Counted from the first letter of the stretch, positions 11,296-24,654 are shown. The stretch: 64,000 bases of DNA from Talinum fruticosum (GCA_021018815.1 JAITYX010000017.1:3968001-4032000); one strand, 5' to 3'. Notes: generated from the letters alone by a model not told the origin. A program made the numbers and translations.

Positions 11296-11580
11296 AGCTG
11301 TTTCCGGAGAAATGCGAGTTGATGATGTGGATGATGATTCGGAGAGAGGAAGGATTTACTGCTTCGGTTCCGAGGACGTGGCACGAGCGATCCGAGCCGA
11401 GTGATAGCCGTCCGAACACTGCAAAAGGCGAAGCCCGGGTGGTGGGTCCGGGGAACGCCCCTCCGGCGCTCAAGTTAGTATCCGATTTGATCGAAAGGAT
11501 CGAGGAGATCTTCCTCGATATGCGTGGGGGATTCCTTGGGAATCGAGAGGTTTTCCAAAGATGGGAGATTCTCGGGATGA

Positions 11581-11658
11581 ATGTGGATGAACAACGACGA
11601 ACTTGGTTGAATATGGATGAACACCGATGAACTTGGTTGAATATGGATGAGTGTTGAG
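11581..11658 (-). repeat. 30-bp tandem repeat inside the LTR
   Basis: A 30-bp unit (11581-11610, 11611-11640, partial 11641-11658) is repeated about 2.6 times. The two full units differ at about four positions. It lies on the transcribed side of the LTR TATA box. Confidence 0.8.
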
Positions 11659-11747
11659 AGCTTCAGGAAGCTTAGGTGATTATCCCCAAGGTCGGATTTC
11701 TTCTCAAGTGAGCATCCAAGCATGCCTTGGGTTTTGGAAGTGATGAG

Positions 11748-11755
11748 TATTTATA
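11748..11755 (-). promoter_or_regulatory. LTR TATA box
   Basis: TATAAATA on the minus strand inside the LTR, about 450 bp before the LTR inner end. It would place the U3/R boundary near 11725 and drive the gag-pol transcript leftwards. Confidence 0.5.
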
Positions 11756-12046
11756 GGAGATTTTGAAGGGGTAAAATGGTACTTTACCATGGTTTAGGAA
11801 ACCCTAGCCCAGGTGGGCTTTGGGGCTTTACCTGGCCCATTAAGGGTTGTCTTGGACCGATTCCTCCTTTATCCAACTGATTAGGCCCGGTCGGCCGGTG
11901 ACGTGTCGGTTGAGTGGAACGATCCAGGAAATACCCGAATCATAAACCGTACTTGCAACATCGAACAAAATCCAATAATTAGGGTTTATCTGTATTATCT
12001 ATCCACTCATTGGAAAAGCATTGAGTTAGGACCATAGACTACATAC

Positions 12047-13045
12047 CTATGAGTGGAAGGTTTATTCCAATCGTCCCATCCTTGAGGCGCCACCACAGCG
12101 GACATGTAAGTTCTTACAAATAGCACTCGAGAATAAGGACCCCACGGCCTCCCTAGAGTGCAGCTTTTAACGCCAGTGATCTTACAATTCACAAAATAGA
12201 ATCCCGTATTCTCATCAAATGCAACTCTATGTTGTGCTGTTATTGCCCCATTTTGATCGGACACCGAATGTATATGACAGTTCTGAACAACAATCACAAA
12301 ACTAATTAGTTGAGGACCAGGATTGTTAATTAAGAATGTAATCTAAAATGTTCGTGTCTTAATATATCTTACTTGGAAAATAGAGGCTGCATTGCCACAG
12401 ATGAAATCAGTGGCTCCTTCAATGTAGCAATTGCTGTAAAAGTGCTTTCCCTGTTCATCTAAGAGTGTGTCTTGGTATGAGACAATTTTGCAAGCATAAA
12501 ACTCAGCTCTATCCCCTGTAACTCTTAGAGCTACTGCTTTTGCTCCAGCCCCATGCGTATTCTGTACCCAAATATATAATCAAATTAAAATTATTATTTA
12601 ATATTGAACATTTAAATAAATATAAAGTTATACATGCATAAATACTACGTACTTGGATGGTAAGATAGCGAGCAACAAAATCAGAAGCCAAGACACTAAC
12701 TGTAGGAGATTTCCATATATCTCCACTGTCATCCCAAGTAATGATCGTTGTTTCTGCATTCCTCCCGCTCAGTATTATGAAGGGCTTATCTCCAGGCACA
12801 GTGACCTTTTCTTTGTAAACTCCAGGCTCAACTCTAATGAAAACCGAATCCATATTATTTGAAGGGACTGAATCGATTGCATCTTGTATACTTGTGTAGT
12901 TCCCTTTGCCCAACTGATCCACAACTATGACTCGTTTCCACGACAATTTGTTACCGATCATCCACCGAGCTTCAGTATTAACCACTAAGGCACAGAAAGC
13001 AAAGCCTATGACGAAGATGGTGGGGAAAGACACATGGATTGCCAT
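12047..13045 (-). CDS. Pectinesterase, split by the retrotransposon (3' exon not in window)
   Basis: This is a cell-wall enzyme that removes methyl esters from pectin. Exons are 13045-12653, 12561-12373 and 12282-12047, joined by GTACGT...ACAG and GTAAGA...TTCAG introns. The third exon ends at a GTATGT donor. Residues 1-27 are a signal peptide; no inhibitor-like pro-domain precedes the catalytic part. Family motifs: GNYTSIQDAIDSVP, GAITAQ (oxyanion Gln), GATDFICGNAASIF (catalytic Asp; Cys where Phe is usual) and LGRPWGPYSRVLF (substrate Arg). Sequence ends at GWDDWNKPSTH; about 30-50 C-terminal residues are missing. The LTR begins 86 bases into the next intron, so the last exon should lie left of the window. 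Whether it is still spliced correctly is unknown. Confidence 0.88.
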
Positions 13046-13151
13046 TGTATTGTATTGATCTTTAATTTTTGAGTAGGTTTGTTAGAGTGAATTAGATGAG
13101 AAGATGAGTAAGTTTGAAAGTGAATGAAGATGAAATATTTGGAAGTGGGAG

Positions 13152-13159
13152 TATATATA
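13152..13159 (-). promoter_or_regulatory. TATA box of the pectinesterase gene
   Basis: TATATATA about 107 bp upstream of the ATG at 13045 in the gene's orientation, a usual distance for a plant core promoter. No other promoter element was identified with confidence. Confidence 0.45.
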
Positions 13160-13551
13160 GTGATGGACTGGCGACTTAAAATTATAGGGAGATGCATGTA
13201 ATTGCGGCTGTTTTCTTGGGGTTTACTTAAAACATTCGATAAAGCTGATAATTTGTGTATTAATTGCATTTTAAGTTGCCGGCGGGATTTTTTCAATTTG
13301 ATTATCGTTGATTGAGACACAAATTACGTGTATGCAGTATACTTAATAAATATGCTAAATCTATGTGATTTGGTCAATCCTTTCCCCTTTGGTTCAAGGG
13401 GAAGAGATATTACTCATGTTTTAAGCTAAGTATTAAATTTGCTTCGAGGGTAGATTATGAGATTTTGATTTCCCCATTTGTATTGCCTGGGCATCATATG
13501 ATATGTTTGAATACGTGGATACGAATATAACATAATATCTTCCCCTCTTTG

Positions 13552-13740
13552 CTACCAAAAAAAAATTGAAATACCAACAGATTTTTCAACGGAATTTGCC
13601 AAATTTCGATAGAAATATCCGTTTGAATTTCACAATGTGGAATTCCGACGGGCCCGTCGGACAATTCAGATGGAAATTCCTAAAAAAACCGTTGGAATGT
13701 CCGGCGAGAATTTTCCCGATGGATATATTTTTTTATAGTA
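13552..13740. mobile_element. CACTA-like MITE or element remnant
   Basis: Ends resemble each other when inverted (CTACCAAAAAAAAATTG at the left, CTATAAAAAAATAT at the right). The interior repeats CCGTTGGAA / CAACGGAATTT words typical of CACTA subterminal regions, with a perfect 16-bp palindrome at 13645-13660. The terminal CACTA is not exact at either end. The rest of 13160-14394, between the pectinesterase promoter and the peroxidase stop, is AT-rich with no supported gene. Confidence 0.4.
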
Positions 13741-14394
13741 AAAAAAAATTATGCGTGGCAAAAAACAAAAGGGTTTCTCTCAAATACATAACTACTTTAT
13801 TTTTTGGAAACCAATAATCAATCAAACTTTTAAAATAAGGAAAATTTTGTAGGATAGAAGTTTCTTAAGAGAGTGAATAATATTTTCTTTTAAATTATTT
13901 TGACTCGGATAAAAAAAGTATATAATTGACTTTCTCCATAGGTGAATATAAGAATTGAGATAATCTAGTTACTTGGATTGATAATCTTAAAAGGATCATC
14001 AGTGATACTTTGTTAAGTTTTGTATTCAAATTCAATGAATGTTTTCTAATAAATAATAATATTTGTTTTGTATTTTGACAAGGGTGCAATCCATTTCGAG
14101 GTTGCGAGCGTTAAAGTTTTCGGATTTAAATTCTCCTACTTATATTTGGGTGAAGGCCGTTACCATCTCACCTAATACTTTGTTAGTTCTAATAGACAAT
14201 ATTAGTCAAACCTAAAACTCAAAATTACATAATTTGTAGAAATTTCATTAAAAATGAGCTTAAATAAGTACATCAAATCAAAGAAATACAAAAAATTAAA
14301 CCACAAAGTACAAATATTCATGCATTCACAATTTGCCAATAATAATCCAATAATTACCAAAACCCAAAAACATAATGATCATGAAGCCAAGACA

Positions 14395-15861
<1,467 letters not shown>

Positions 15862-16439
15862 GTTGATGATTGAGCTTGAACTGTATGTGTAGGAGCTAGT
15901 TTTTGGTGTATTCAAGGGTTGAGTTACTTGAGTAGAAGGGTTCATTTTTATAGAGCTTAAAATATGAATGATAGTGAAAAGATCAACCACTCTATTCCAC
16001 CAAATCCATTCTTTTTTGCTCCAAGTTGTGATTATAGTGTAACTGTAAGGATATGACCAGTTCAAAATCATCCCTCTTTTCATCCAATCTGGGACACTCT
16101 TGAGTGATCTGGTTTTACCTGCTCGACGATAGAGAAATTTGGATTGATTGAGACAATCAAGATAAGGGTTAGGAACCATGCCCATGGTGCTTTCTTGCTG
16201 GATTGCATGCCCATTGTAAAGAACTTCATTGAAATTCAATTTATTTTTTTTTCAAAATCTTAGTTTGACAATTTGAGCTCGCATATCTAAATAGTACTAC
16301 TTTTTTAAATTTGATAAAGGTGTAATCCATTTTGGACCGCAATTATTAGAGGTAAAAATAGTCCTTTTAATAATTGTTTCTTTGGGGATTCAAACTTGTG
16401 TTCTTTTTCTTATCGAGTGAGATCGTTACTGACCTCAAC

Positions 16440-16712
16440 TAAGCACTGGCTAAAACTCGGGTCTAGGTCAAAATCGGGTAAGACAAACTGGTAAATGTCT
16501 AAAATTCGTATAAAATTTTTTGTGCAATACCCAATTGTTTTCGGATAAGACAATTTGAGCAAAACTAAATTCGGGTCAACATCGAATTCGGATAACATAA
16601 ATTAGAAAAATCTTATGTTTGAATTTAAAATTTAGGCAAAAATTTAAGACGAAACTTTTAGAATAAGACAAATTCGAATAATGCGAGTCGGATGAAATTT
16701 TGTCGAGTACTA
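16440..16712. mobile_element. hAT-like MITE, family A copy 1
   Basis: A 273-bp non-coding element begins TAAGCACTGGCTAAAAC and ends GTCGAGTACTA. It is flanked by near-identical 8-bp repeats ACCTCAAC (16432-16439) and ACCTCAAT (16713-16720). The interior shares words such as GAATTTAAAATT and GATGAAATTTTGTC with the copies at 37753 and 40568. Upstream, 15862-16439 holds only the peroxidase promoter side; no gene is seen. Confidence 0.7.
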
Positions 16713-18225
16713 ACCTCAATCGACACTGTGTTGGTATAAATTGTATAATGAAAAAGAAATGAATGAAAAACTATTGGTGAAATATCAACATTATGATTGA
16801 GACTTGACAAACGGATTATAAGAAATTAGTTTGAAACAAAGGGAGTAATAATGTAAGAAATGAATGGATTTAATAAGATTAGAATTGCTAAAATTTGTTT
16901 GTCGGTACAAAAATGCAAAGTTGACGAGTTGAGTAGTTAACAACCTAATTCATGTTTATGCAAATGCAATTACTTTGTTTACAATATCCAAACAATAATT
17001 GAGGTCATGCAAAATCTAGCTACTATATGCTCATTAATTTTTTATTTTTTCATAAAAAAAAGAATTTTAAAAAAAATCTAGCTACTACATGGGCCCAAAT
17101 TTGGTAGAAGGAAAATCTTCAACCACAAATTGCATCTCTCTCTCTCTCTCGTGCTTTAAGTTACTAAACACTCATATTTTCAAATTTGTGATTAAACGTA
17201 GTTACAATTATATGGCATGATTAGAGTACGAGAGATAGGCTAATATACAAATTACTATTGTATATATAATACTCAAATCTAATAGGGAAATAAATTTTTA
17301 AAAAAACTTGTTTTATTAGAAAGGTCGTTTATGTAAGTACTGCCATGTTTCATTTAACTTTCGCTACAATCTTAGTTTTACAGACTCCTAATAGCAAGCT
17401 TACAACTTTTTATAACTAATTTTATAACTATCTTAGTAACTCTTTACATCTTTATTTACACTTCCTTATAACTAAATGTAACAAGACCGGTAAATCTATT
17501 TGCGATCACTAAGATCGATATCAATTAGGTACGAGTGAGATTCCTTACATCAGATTCGAGGCATGTAGAATCCAACATGTGTTATACGCAAACTGGCAGC
17601 TAGCAGAGAGCATGGGCAAATTAACGTTGTCCTGATTTTAAATTCTCAATATGCTCTCTCTTTGAAAATCCTACACCATTATATGAGCAAAAGTTTTTAT
17701 CCTCTGGTTAATTTTGAACTCAGTAGTTTTTGTCCTATAATCTCAGTTAACAAATGTGATAACATGAAAAAAATTGGAATGTGCGTACATCTATTAAACT
17801 TGTTTTAAAAGTATGGTTAGTTTCAAGTTGGACTCAAATTGTATATTCGGGTTTGAGCTAAGTTTAGTTATATTGTCAATTATCCAAATGTAAAGTTTGG
17901 TAGATGAAATCAACCTCATAATGTAAATAAATTTATAATAGTATTTACTATATAATAAAAGAATTACCTTGTAATTATATTACAAACTGTGTAATCATAA
18001 TTACATTAAAAAATTAATTGTGTCATATTGTTATTATATTTTTTGGGTCCGGATGAGTCGCAAAGGACAACACAATATAATAGCGTAAGGGAAAAATCAA
18101 ATTTTGGACCTAATTTACCCGAAACCTCAATTTTAGCGCTTTGTTGAAACCTCGTTAGTACATTGCTATTATTAATTACATACAAACAAACGTTGCAAAA
18201 GTGTTGATAGGATGATGGTCAAGAA
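16713..18225. other. AT-rich intergenic DNA
   Basis: No supported gene. There is a short (CT)8 tract near 17134. A stretch at about 17395-17480 resembles 35790-35880 (see findings), a probable old dispersed repeat. Confidence 0.5.
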
Positions 18226-18370
18226 CATAGTTACCAAGATCGCTCCACCCCCTCCCTCAACTTGCATCCTGGGAACAAGCGATCCGGAGCCAAAACTGTC
18301 TGAATTTGAGTAAAAAGTAGTGATTTGCATTCCAAATTAAATGGTCCGGGAAGCATTCTTGGTAACTATG
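18226..18370. mobile_element. 145-bp MITE with 18-bp terminal inverted repeats
   Basis: The left end CATAGTTACCAAGATCGC (18226-18243) and the inverted right end (18353-18370) match at 16 of 18 positions. The flanks are GTCAAGAA (18218-18225) and GTCAATAA (18371-18378), a 7/8 match, so the target duplication is about 8 bp, consistent with hAT. The interior is non-coding. Confidence 0.72.
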
Positions 18371-18519
18371 GTCAATAACCTTTATCTTTAGTTTAACTCA
18401 AGTCTAAAATTGAGTTACCAAGTCTACATATAGGTTATTTTCTGTATGCACGGTAAGAATTTCAAGGAGTGATTTAAGCATTTTAATATTATTCTATTTG
18501 TTTGTATTCCTCCTACAAT

Positions 18520-19278
18520 TAGACCCGACAATCGGGTTAATTTCGGTTCGGGTCAACTTTAGATCGGTCTCGTTTAGGTCATGTTTGATTTCGGTTCGGG
18601 TCAACTTTGGTTGGGTTCAACTTCGGGTTTATTTTGTTCGGGTTAGGTTTGGGTTCGGTTCGGGTTAATTTCGGATCGGGTTAACTTCGGTGAAGTTAAT
18701 TTGAGTCATTTTTGGTTTGGGTTGGGTCAATTGAGGTTGGGTCAATGTCGGTTCGAGTAGGTTTTAGGGATAGTTTCAAGTATGATTTAGAGAACCGTAT
18801 AAAATACTATTAGGTCCACCACCATCCTTTGGTAAGGATCCGCTTGAATAAGATTTGGGGTCGATCAAAATTGTACCATTACAAGCATAAAAGTCCATCC
18901 CGAGAGACCCACAAAAAAATAAAAATAAAAAACTGCAGAGGCCCATCTAATGTGGGTTGGGTCAAACTCGGATTTGAGTCGGTTCGGGTTGAGGTCACTT
19001 TTATTTGGGTTGACTTGGTTTGGGTCCGATTTGGGTCGAGTCACTTCGGGTTTGGGTCTTAATCGGCTCAATTATATTTCGAGTCGGTTCGGTTTCAAAT
19101 CGGATCATTTTGGTCGGTTCGAATCGGATTCATTAGATTTCGAGTCGGTTCGGTTTCGGGTCGGTTTACTTTCGAGTTTCGAGTCAAAATCGATTCAAAT
19201 ATTTCGGATGTCGGTTTGGTTTGGGTTTTCGGTCATTCGATTTGATCTGTTCGGTTCGAGTCAATTTTGTCGGATCTA
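18520..19278. mobile_element. hAT-like non-autonomous element with TTCGGGT-type subterminal repeats
   Basis: Inverted ends TAGACCCGACAAT (left) and TAGATCCGACAAA (right, inverted) are bounded by 8-bp repeats CCTACAAT (18512-18519) and CCTACAAC (19279-19286). Two flanking blocks (about 18535-18770 and 18955-19270) consist of degenerate TCGGTTCGGGTCAA words, all with G on the plus strand. They surround a unique 180-bp middle. Open frames inside are short and repeat-derived. No transposase is encoded. Confidence 0.68.
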
Positions 19279-20592
19279 CCTACAACTTACAAAAATATTT
19301 AATATAGTCTATATTCCATTTAAATATAATTTAATGGAACTCAAAATATAAGCAACCTTACCCTTAGCCATTATATTTTTAGAGTATATTTATTTTAGCA
19401 GCTAAAAATAATAGCGATTGTGATAAAAATTTATAAACATATGTAAATAGAGGAGCAGTTATAAAGCTGTAAGAAACAATTAAAAGTAATCAGGATTAGT
19501 TAATACTCTTAAATGTTGAAATGATTGGAGATATTTACCCTTTTTCCCTTATGAGTGGTCTTCCATTAACCCCTTTTTCCCTTAAGATTGTGTGAGTCTG
19601 TAAAAAACGAGAATATTTCTCTTTTTTTTTGTTTGTTTCATTCTCAAACTTTGCCGTTGGCCTTCTCCAGGGTTCAGTTGTTACTCTCTGACACAACAGA
19701 ATCTTTTCATTTTTCAAAGTTCATAAATTTTTTGTTTGCTGTTCTTCATTGAAAGGACCCCCACCCTGACTAAAGCTGGCTCTCAGCAACAATATACAAA
19801 ATCTAAACATCAGAACAGCAAAATCTGAATAAAAAACAGTGCCATCATCTACAAAAGATGGTGACAAATTTATCCCAAATAAAACAATTCTGAAAGGCTT
19901 CTGACAAAGTGTAGGTACAGCAATTATACAAATGGATCCCCAAGGAGGCTAATTTCTAACCTATCTTTGTACAGCTTATTGCATTACCTCATGTAACTCG
20001 CAAATTATATCACAGCCTCGGACTCGCGGGATCATTAAGTAGAGTGCTGCAGAGTTGACAAAAATGTATGATATGGTCATTTGTACCTTAGACCACAATA
20101 TAAGATGAATTATCACGATCATGATATAAGAATTACATTACATTGAAATTAATAGAAAAAACATAGTTAAGTCAATTGTATTCTAATCTTGATACCTGAC
20201 ATAACCGTCGCTAATATAGTTTGACAACAATATAACAAAGCGCATATCTATTTATGCTTAGGTTTAAAAAATATATATATGTATATATAAAGGCTAATAT
20301 AGGTGAAATTCGAGAAAAATTTTGATACCAGAATCCAATATTTTACAGGTTAAACTAGTGACCAAATAACTGCTGCAGCATAGAGCTTTTAAAATCCAAG
20401 GGAATTTTATTTTCAGACAACCCATTTCCTTATATTATTCAACTAATGGTACAAGAATATCACAGACAAGGTAACTATAACCTGTCTTTTTCGTTTCTTT
20501 TCCCAATCAAATGATCACACAAAATTACATGAATCCTATAATGTACAAATAATATGCTATTCTTCAACCCAGTATTATATTACAGCTGGGAT
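19279..20592. other. Intergenic DNA, probably with 3' UTR of the gene to the right
   Basis: No protein-coding gene is seen. The part at about 19790-20060 is less AT-rich and, on the minus strand, looks like a 3' UTR, so transcription of the BEL1-like gene may run into it. Around 20268-20290 is a short TA-rich tract. Confidence 0.35.
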
Positions 20593-20733
20593 TCATCTAA
20601 ACCAATGCGTACCCGAATCGAATTTATACAACTCCATGACCTCCTCCCAATCAGCAGCCTGCTTGATTTTCTCGTTATGCAGACGCTCCATAAGAACAGG
20701 AGGTAGAGAATGCGCGTATCCTAAGCCTATATT
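20593..20733 (-). other. Exon-like open frame of unknown origin
   Basis: After a CTTAG acceptor-like site, 46 codons run open to TGA at 20593-20595. The peptide looks like real protein (PPVLMERLHNEKIKQAADWE, ending in DSGTHWFR) with no low complexity. It starts 104 bases past the stop of the BEL1-like gene on the same strand. I do not recognise it. It could be a last exon joined by alternative splicing, a fragment of another gene, or chance. Confidence 0.3.
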
Positions 20734-20836
20734 CTAAGGTTCAGTATATGGCACTAACCCCAGTTTCTTCCTTCTCACCATGGTGCTGATTTATTCATAT
20801 AAGATTCATGCTAAGCATCCATCAAAGACATGATTT

Positions 20837-23800
20837 TCAGGCTACAAAATCATTAAGAATATGTGGATTACCAAACCTATGTTGCTGGTTGACTTGATCC
20901 AAGTAGGGATACTCCGAATTCCCGACCCCCATTGTAGCTTCTGCAGTCCCAGAAGTCAAGGGCACAACATCACCTTCACAATGCCTCAAGCCCAAGGCAA
21001 GGGAGACTTGGTTGTTGCCTACACCAAAGTTCCCTACTTTGGGTATCTGGTATGTGTTAACCACAAGATGCCCCGGGCCATTTGGGTCTGGATGAATAGA
21101 CCCACTAGTGTAAAATCCATGGTGGTCGTCATTTCCAATAGATCCGATGTGCAACCCTGGTGCTAATGTCTTTGAGTCATGTCTTTCGTGGGTCATGGAG
21201 GTTGTCGGCATTTCCTGCATCTCCTCCTTCTTGTCCTCAGAACCCCAGGACTTCTCTCGGGTCAATTTTGGTGTGTTTTCTTGTGAACATTTGGAAATGG
21301 CATCGACATCTTCTCCAAACTCTTCTTTGTACATGTCCTCGATCATGGGCTTCCAGAGACGTACACGTGCATTTATGAACCAGTTGGCAACCTGACCCAC
21401 AGATAAGATTAGGAAAGATCGATCTTAGCAAGACAAACATATCAGCCACACTTGGATTGATCTCACAGAAGATAAAATATAGGTCATTTTTAATCATATG
21501 GTTATTGATAGTGATGTTTCATTCATGATCAAAGGCAAACTCCCAACATTCAGACCCACCATAATACAGGGGAAGCAAATGATTAAAAGATATATGCAAC
21601 TTGGCAAAAGCAGAAACGGTATCCTTTATATCTCAAATTAATATCTCATGAACAAAATTATCCACTACCAAACATTCAGTGATGTCACAAAAATCTCCCA
21701 AAATTGGTCCATTACGAATACTAGGTCCTAAATGAGGTCAGCTAATTTTCAAGCCGGACCCAAATTGACCTGACCAAATAAAAAATATGTGAATTTTGTG
21801 AAATCTTTTTTTCTTTCTGACAAGCTTGTTGTACAAACCAATAGCAGACGCAGATATTAGTCAAGTTTAAGCCAAATCCAGTCCGACATCAACTCTTCAA
21901 ACTACGTATCCATTTATCCATTTTATCCTCTACTGAAAGATTAGCCAAACTATAAACAACCGTTTGAGTTTTCCAGTTCTAAATTATTATGCATTGCCGT
22001 TACTCTTCTTGCAAAGAATTTTCCTTATGAATACCTACACCATTGACAAGTGAGACAAATTCTTTGAACATAAGGAATACTTAATTCTATTTCCCCTCTC
22101 TTCTGCATTACCTGGCTTCTAGTCAACCCAGTCTGTCTAGCCAACATAATCTTCTCTGAGTCCTTTGGGTATCTGCAGGACATACACACAGAGAATATAA
22201 GGAGGCAAATAAGCAAAACGAGTCTCAATCCATTTTTAACACGGAGAACTTTTCATCAATGGTCCAAAAAAAAATCCAAGGATCAGAGAACATACGGGTG
22301 GAGGAAGTGCTCAAACAACCAAGCACGAAGAATTGTGACAGCATTCTCAGGCAGCCCCTCTGTGGCCTCCATGTATGGCGCATCATTCCGAACTGCTGAA
22401 GGGCTCTCTGCTGTCTGAGTTGCTGGTCTACGTATCGAAGGCGAGGAATTACTCCCCCAATGCCACTGTCCTGCTCTCCTAGGCTCTTTCGAGTTGTTTG
22501 GATTTGGTTGGTTATGGCATCACGCAAGCATCGAAAATGACGGGAAATTGTTTTTAGGGCCAATGAAGTGTACGGTTTGGCTGCTCCACTCCCAGCTACC
22601 ACATCAAATGATGATGCCAGAAGTTGCATCTGATGACAATATTGCTTGTACCTTCTGTCTACCTATAGCCAGAGCAACAATTCACATATTATCAGAATTG
22701 GGTTGACCTCATTTGCAGCTCTCAAAGGGAATAAGAACTGAAGGAATGCAAAGAAAGAAGAAATGTCAATAAGAATAAGAGGCTTGAAGTTTTGTTCAAT
22801 GATGGGAGTAACTCTATAATGATTGACACAAAAACATCACTGGCAGTTAGCAGGCATCACGTTAATATTTTTCTTACATATTTTGACTTCATAGGTTACG
22901 GTTCAATTCTGTGTTCTAATCGTTATACATGGCAAGCGAGGACTTTGGATCAAGATCAGATGAAGCTAATTTCTGTAACGGTTAGATGAAACATTCGGAT
23001 TCTAGTTCATTTATCAAAGATCTTGTTAAAAGAATGCAAAAATGTTGACCAAGCAGATTCCAAGATATTTCTGTTCAGGTGATATCAATAAACCAGGTTG
23101 CCTTATTTTCAACAGTGTTCAGATTTTGGCTTTGGGTCTTCCGGGTCTAGTAATCAAGAATCGGTCAATCAGACGATAATCCATACAACAGATTTCAATC
23201 AGAACCCATATAATACAACTATCAACCAAACTTCTAGAAGTTTCCACAACATTGAAATTATCAAATATGCCATGATTACTTATCCAAAACATGTTATGAC
23301 CACAGATTTTCCAGATTGAAAGAAACGCAACACCACTGAGGGGAAGGGTCCTAATCCAAAGAGTTCAAACATGAATTCTCCTCATTGCTACCCTGAACAT
23401 CTCGAATTTTTCTGTGCATCAATTCCTCTGTTTTAGCAACATTAGAGCCATCAAACACCGATTCCCATTTTCCAAATTTACTTAATAAGGACCTCAGGCG
23501 CGCCCAGATTACTTTAAAAATCAAACTCTATGTTTCCACGCCGCTGACCGAGTCAGGACTTCAAACCCACAACAAACCTAGAATTTCATATGTACCTTTC
23601 ACCAAATCTTTTAGAAGACTATAAAACCAGCATTAATTTATTATATTCAGATTAAAAAGGAATGGTAAGCACAGGGAAGATGTGTAATGGACATACCTCA
23701 TCCAACATGGAATGAAGTTTATCCAACTTGCTCTGCAACTCCTGCCGTTCTGCAGGTGATAGCTCGTGGGACCCTGAACCTGCAGCTGACTCATTAGCTT

Positions 23801-24564
23801 CCGAGGGAGGCTGTGATCCCCCTCGTGACTCTTTGGAGCCTTCATCTACCTTATTCGAGCTCTGGTGTTTTTCAGATTGAGTCTTTTTGATAGCATCGCG
23901 AACATTAACAACTTCATCGAGCAACTCTTGTGCTGCCTTGAGGTACTTAGACTTCAAGATATTGCCAGCAACTCCGACCTGCTCATACTGATATGGATTG
24001 CAATTTAATGTTTTCATGTTCATCAAGTACTGTGGATTACTTCCATCTCCTTGCATATGATAAGGAAAATAATCAGCATTTCTCATATCCTTATGGCTTG
24101 GGGATGCTTCATCAACTTTGCAAGCCATTTGCCTCACACTATTCTCAGCAGACAAAGGAAGATGAGGGCTTAACACAGAGGACAGGCCCGGGTTTGAATA
24201 TTGGAACTGAAATGAAGGTGCAGAAACTGCAGTTGACATCTGAGTGCTAAGACTAAGTGATAAACCTTGCAAATTCTGCTCCCCCAAAACAGAAGTACCG
24301 ACAGTCTCCGCAGCTCCTGTGTTTAATTGCCCACCGAGGGTTTGGATACACATCGGATCACCCCCGTCGGTGGGATGAACATCATCTCATTCCGGGCAGC
24401 CATGGAGGGAATTTCAATTCGATTTGGGGGTTTATGGAAGAACCTGGGGAAATCTCCGAGAAGGACCCAGCAGAAGAAGCTGGGTTAAGGTACATCATCA
24501 TGTTGCCATAAGGGGATGAGAAAACATCAGTTTGAGCACTTGAGGTGGGGTAATAAGTTGCCAT
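20837..24564 (-). CDS. BEL1-like TALE homeodomain transcription factor
   Basis: This nuclear factor pairs with KNOX proteins to control meristem and organ development. Exons are 24564-23697, 22662-22296, 22172-22112 (the typical 61-nt exon) and 21391-20837; about 617 aa once three missing bases are allowed for. The start MATYYP is the usual family start. SKY box: [17 protein letters not shown] (exon 1). BELL domain: [15 protein letters not shown] across intron 1 to HFRCLRDAI. Homeodomain: WRPQRG through [20 protein letters not shown], the TALE third helix. The ZIBEL-like VSLALGL motif is near the C-terminus. One base is missing at 24426-24430, 24361-24365 and 22355-22358, each at a G/C run, so the frame is broken as written but is probably intact in the plant. 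A leader intron precedes exon 1. Confidence 0.9.
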
Positions 24565-24654
24565 TTCAACCTCACTTTATGTCAGAAAAACTCCAGTACA
24601 GAAGAGGAGATTATCACATCAGCAGAACTCTTCATGTGTCATGATCAATAACAC

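Larger units (their letters stand above)
1..11960 (-). mobile_element. Decayed Tat-type Ty3/gypsy LTR retrotransposon, 3' LTR outside window
   Basis: The element reads right to left: LTR (11299-11960), primer-binding site, gag, aspartic protease, reverse transcriptase, RNase H, a second plant RNase H, integrase. It continues through a repeat-rich 3' region to the window edge. The order protease-RT-RNase H-integrase defines Ty3/gypsy. The extra RNase H between the first RNase H and integrase is a known mark of the Tat lineage, as is a long 3' region with extra ORFs and tandem repeats. All coding domains are broken by frameshifts or stops, so this copy is not autonomous. No second LTR is seen between 1 and 5000, so the left boundary lies outside. 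The right edge sits in a pectinesterase intron. Family assignment is confident; length and age cannot be judged without the other LTR. Confidence 0.88.
11299..11960 (-). repeat. 5' LTR of the Tat-type element
   Basis: Boundaries are inferred from three signs. The segment starts TGTT and ends AACA on the plus strand, the short inverted ends expected of an LTR. A primer-binding site lies 3 bases outside its inner end. A TATA box lies inside in the minus orientation. The length would be 662 bp. The five bases outside the right end are tcgaa, the candidate target duplication, which cannot be checked because the partner LTR is not in the window. Confidence 0.75.
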
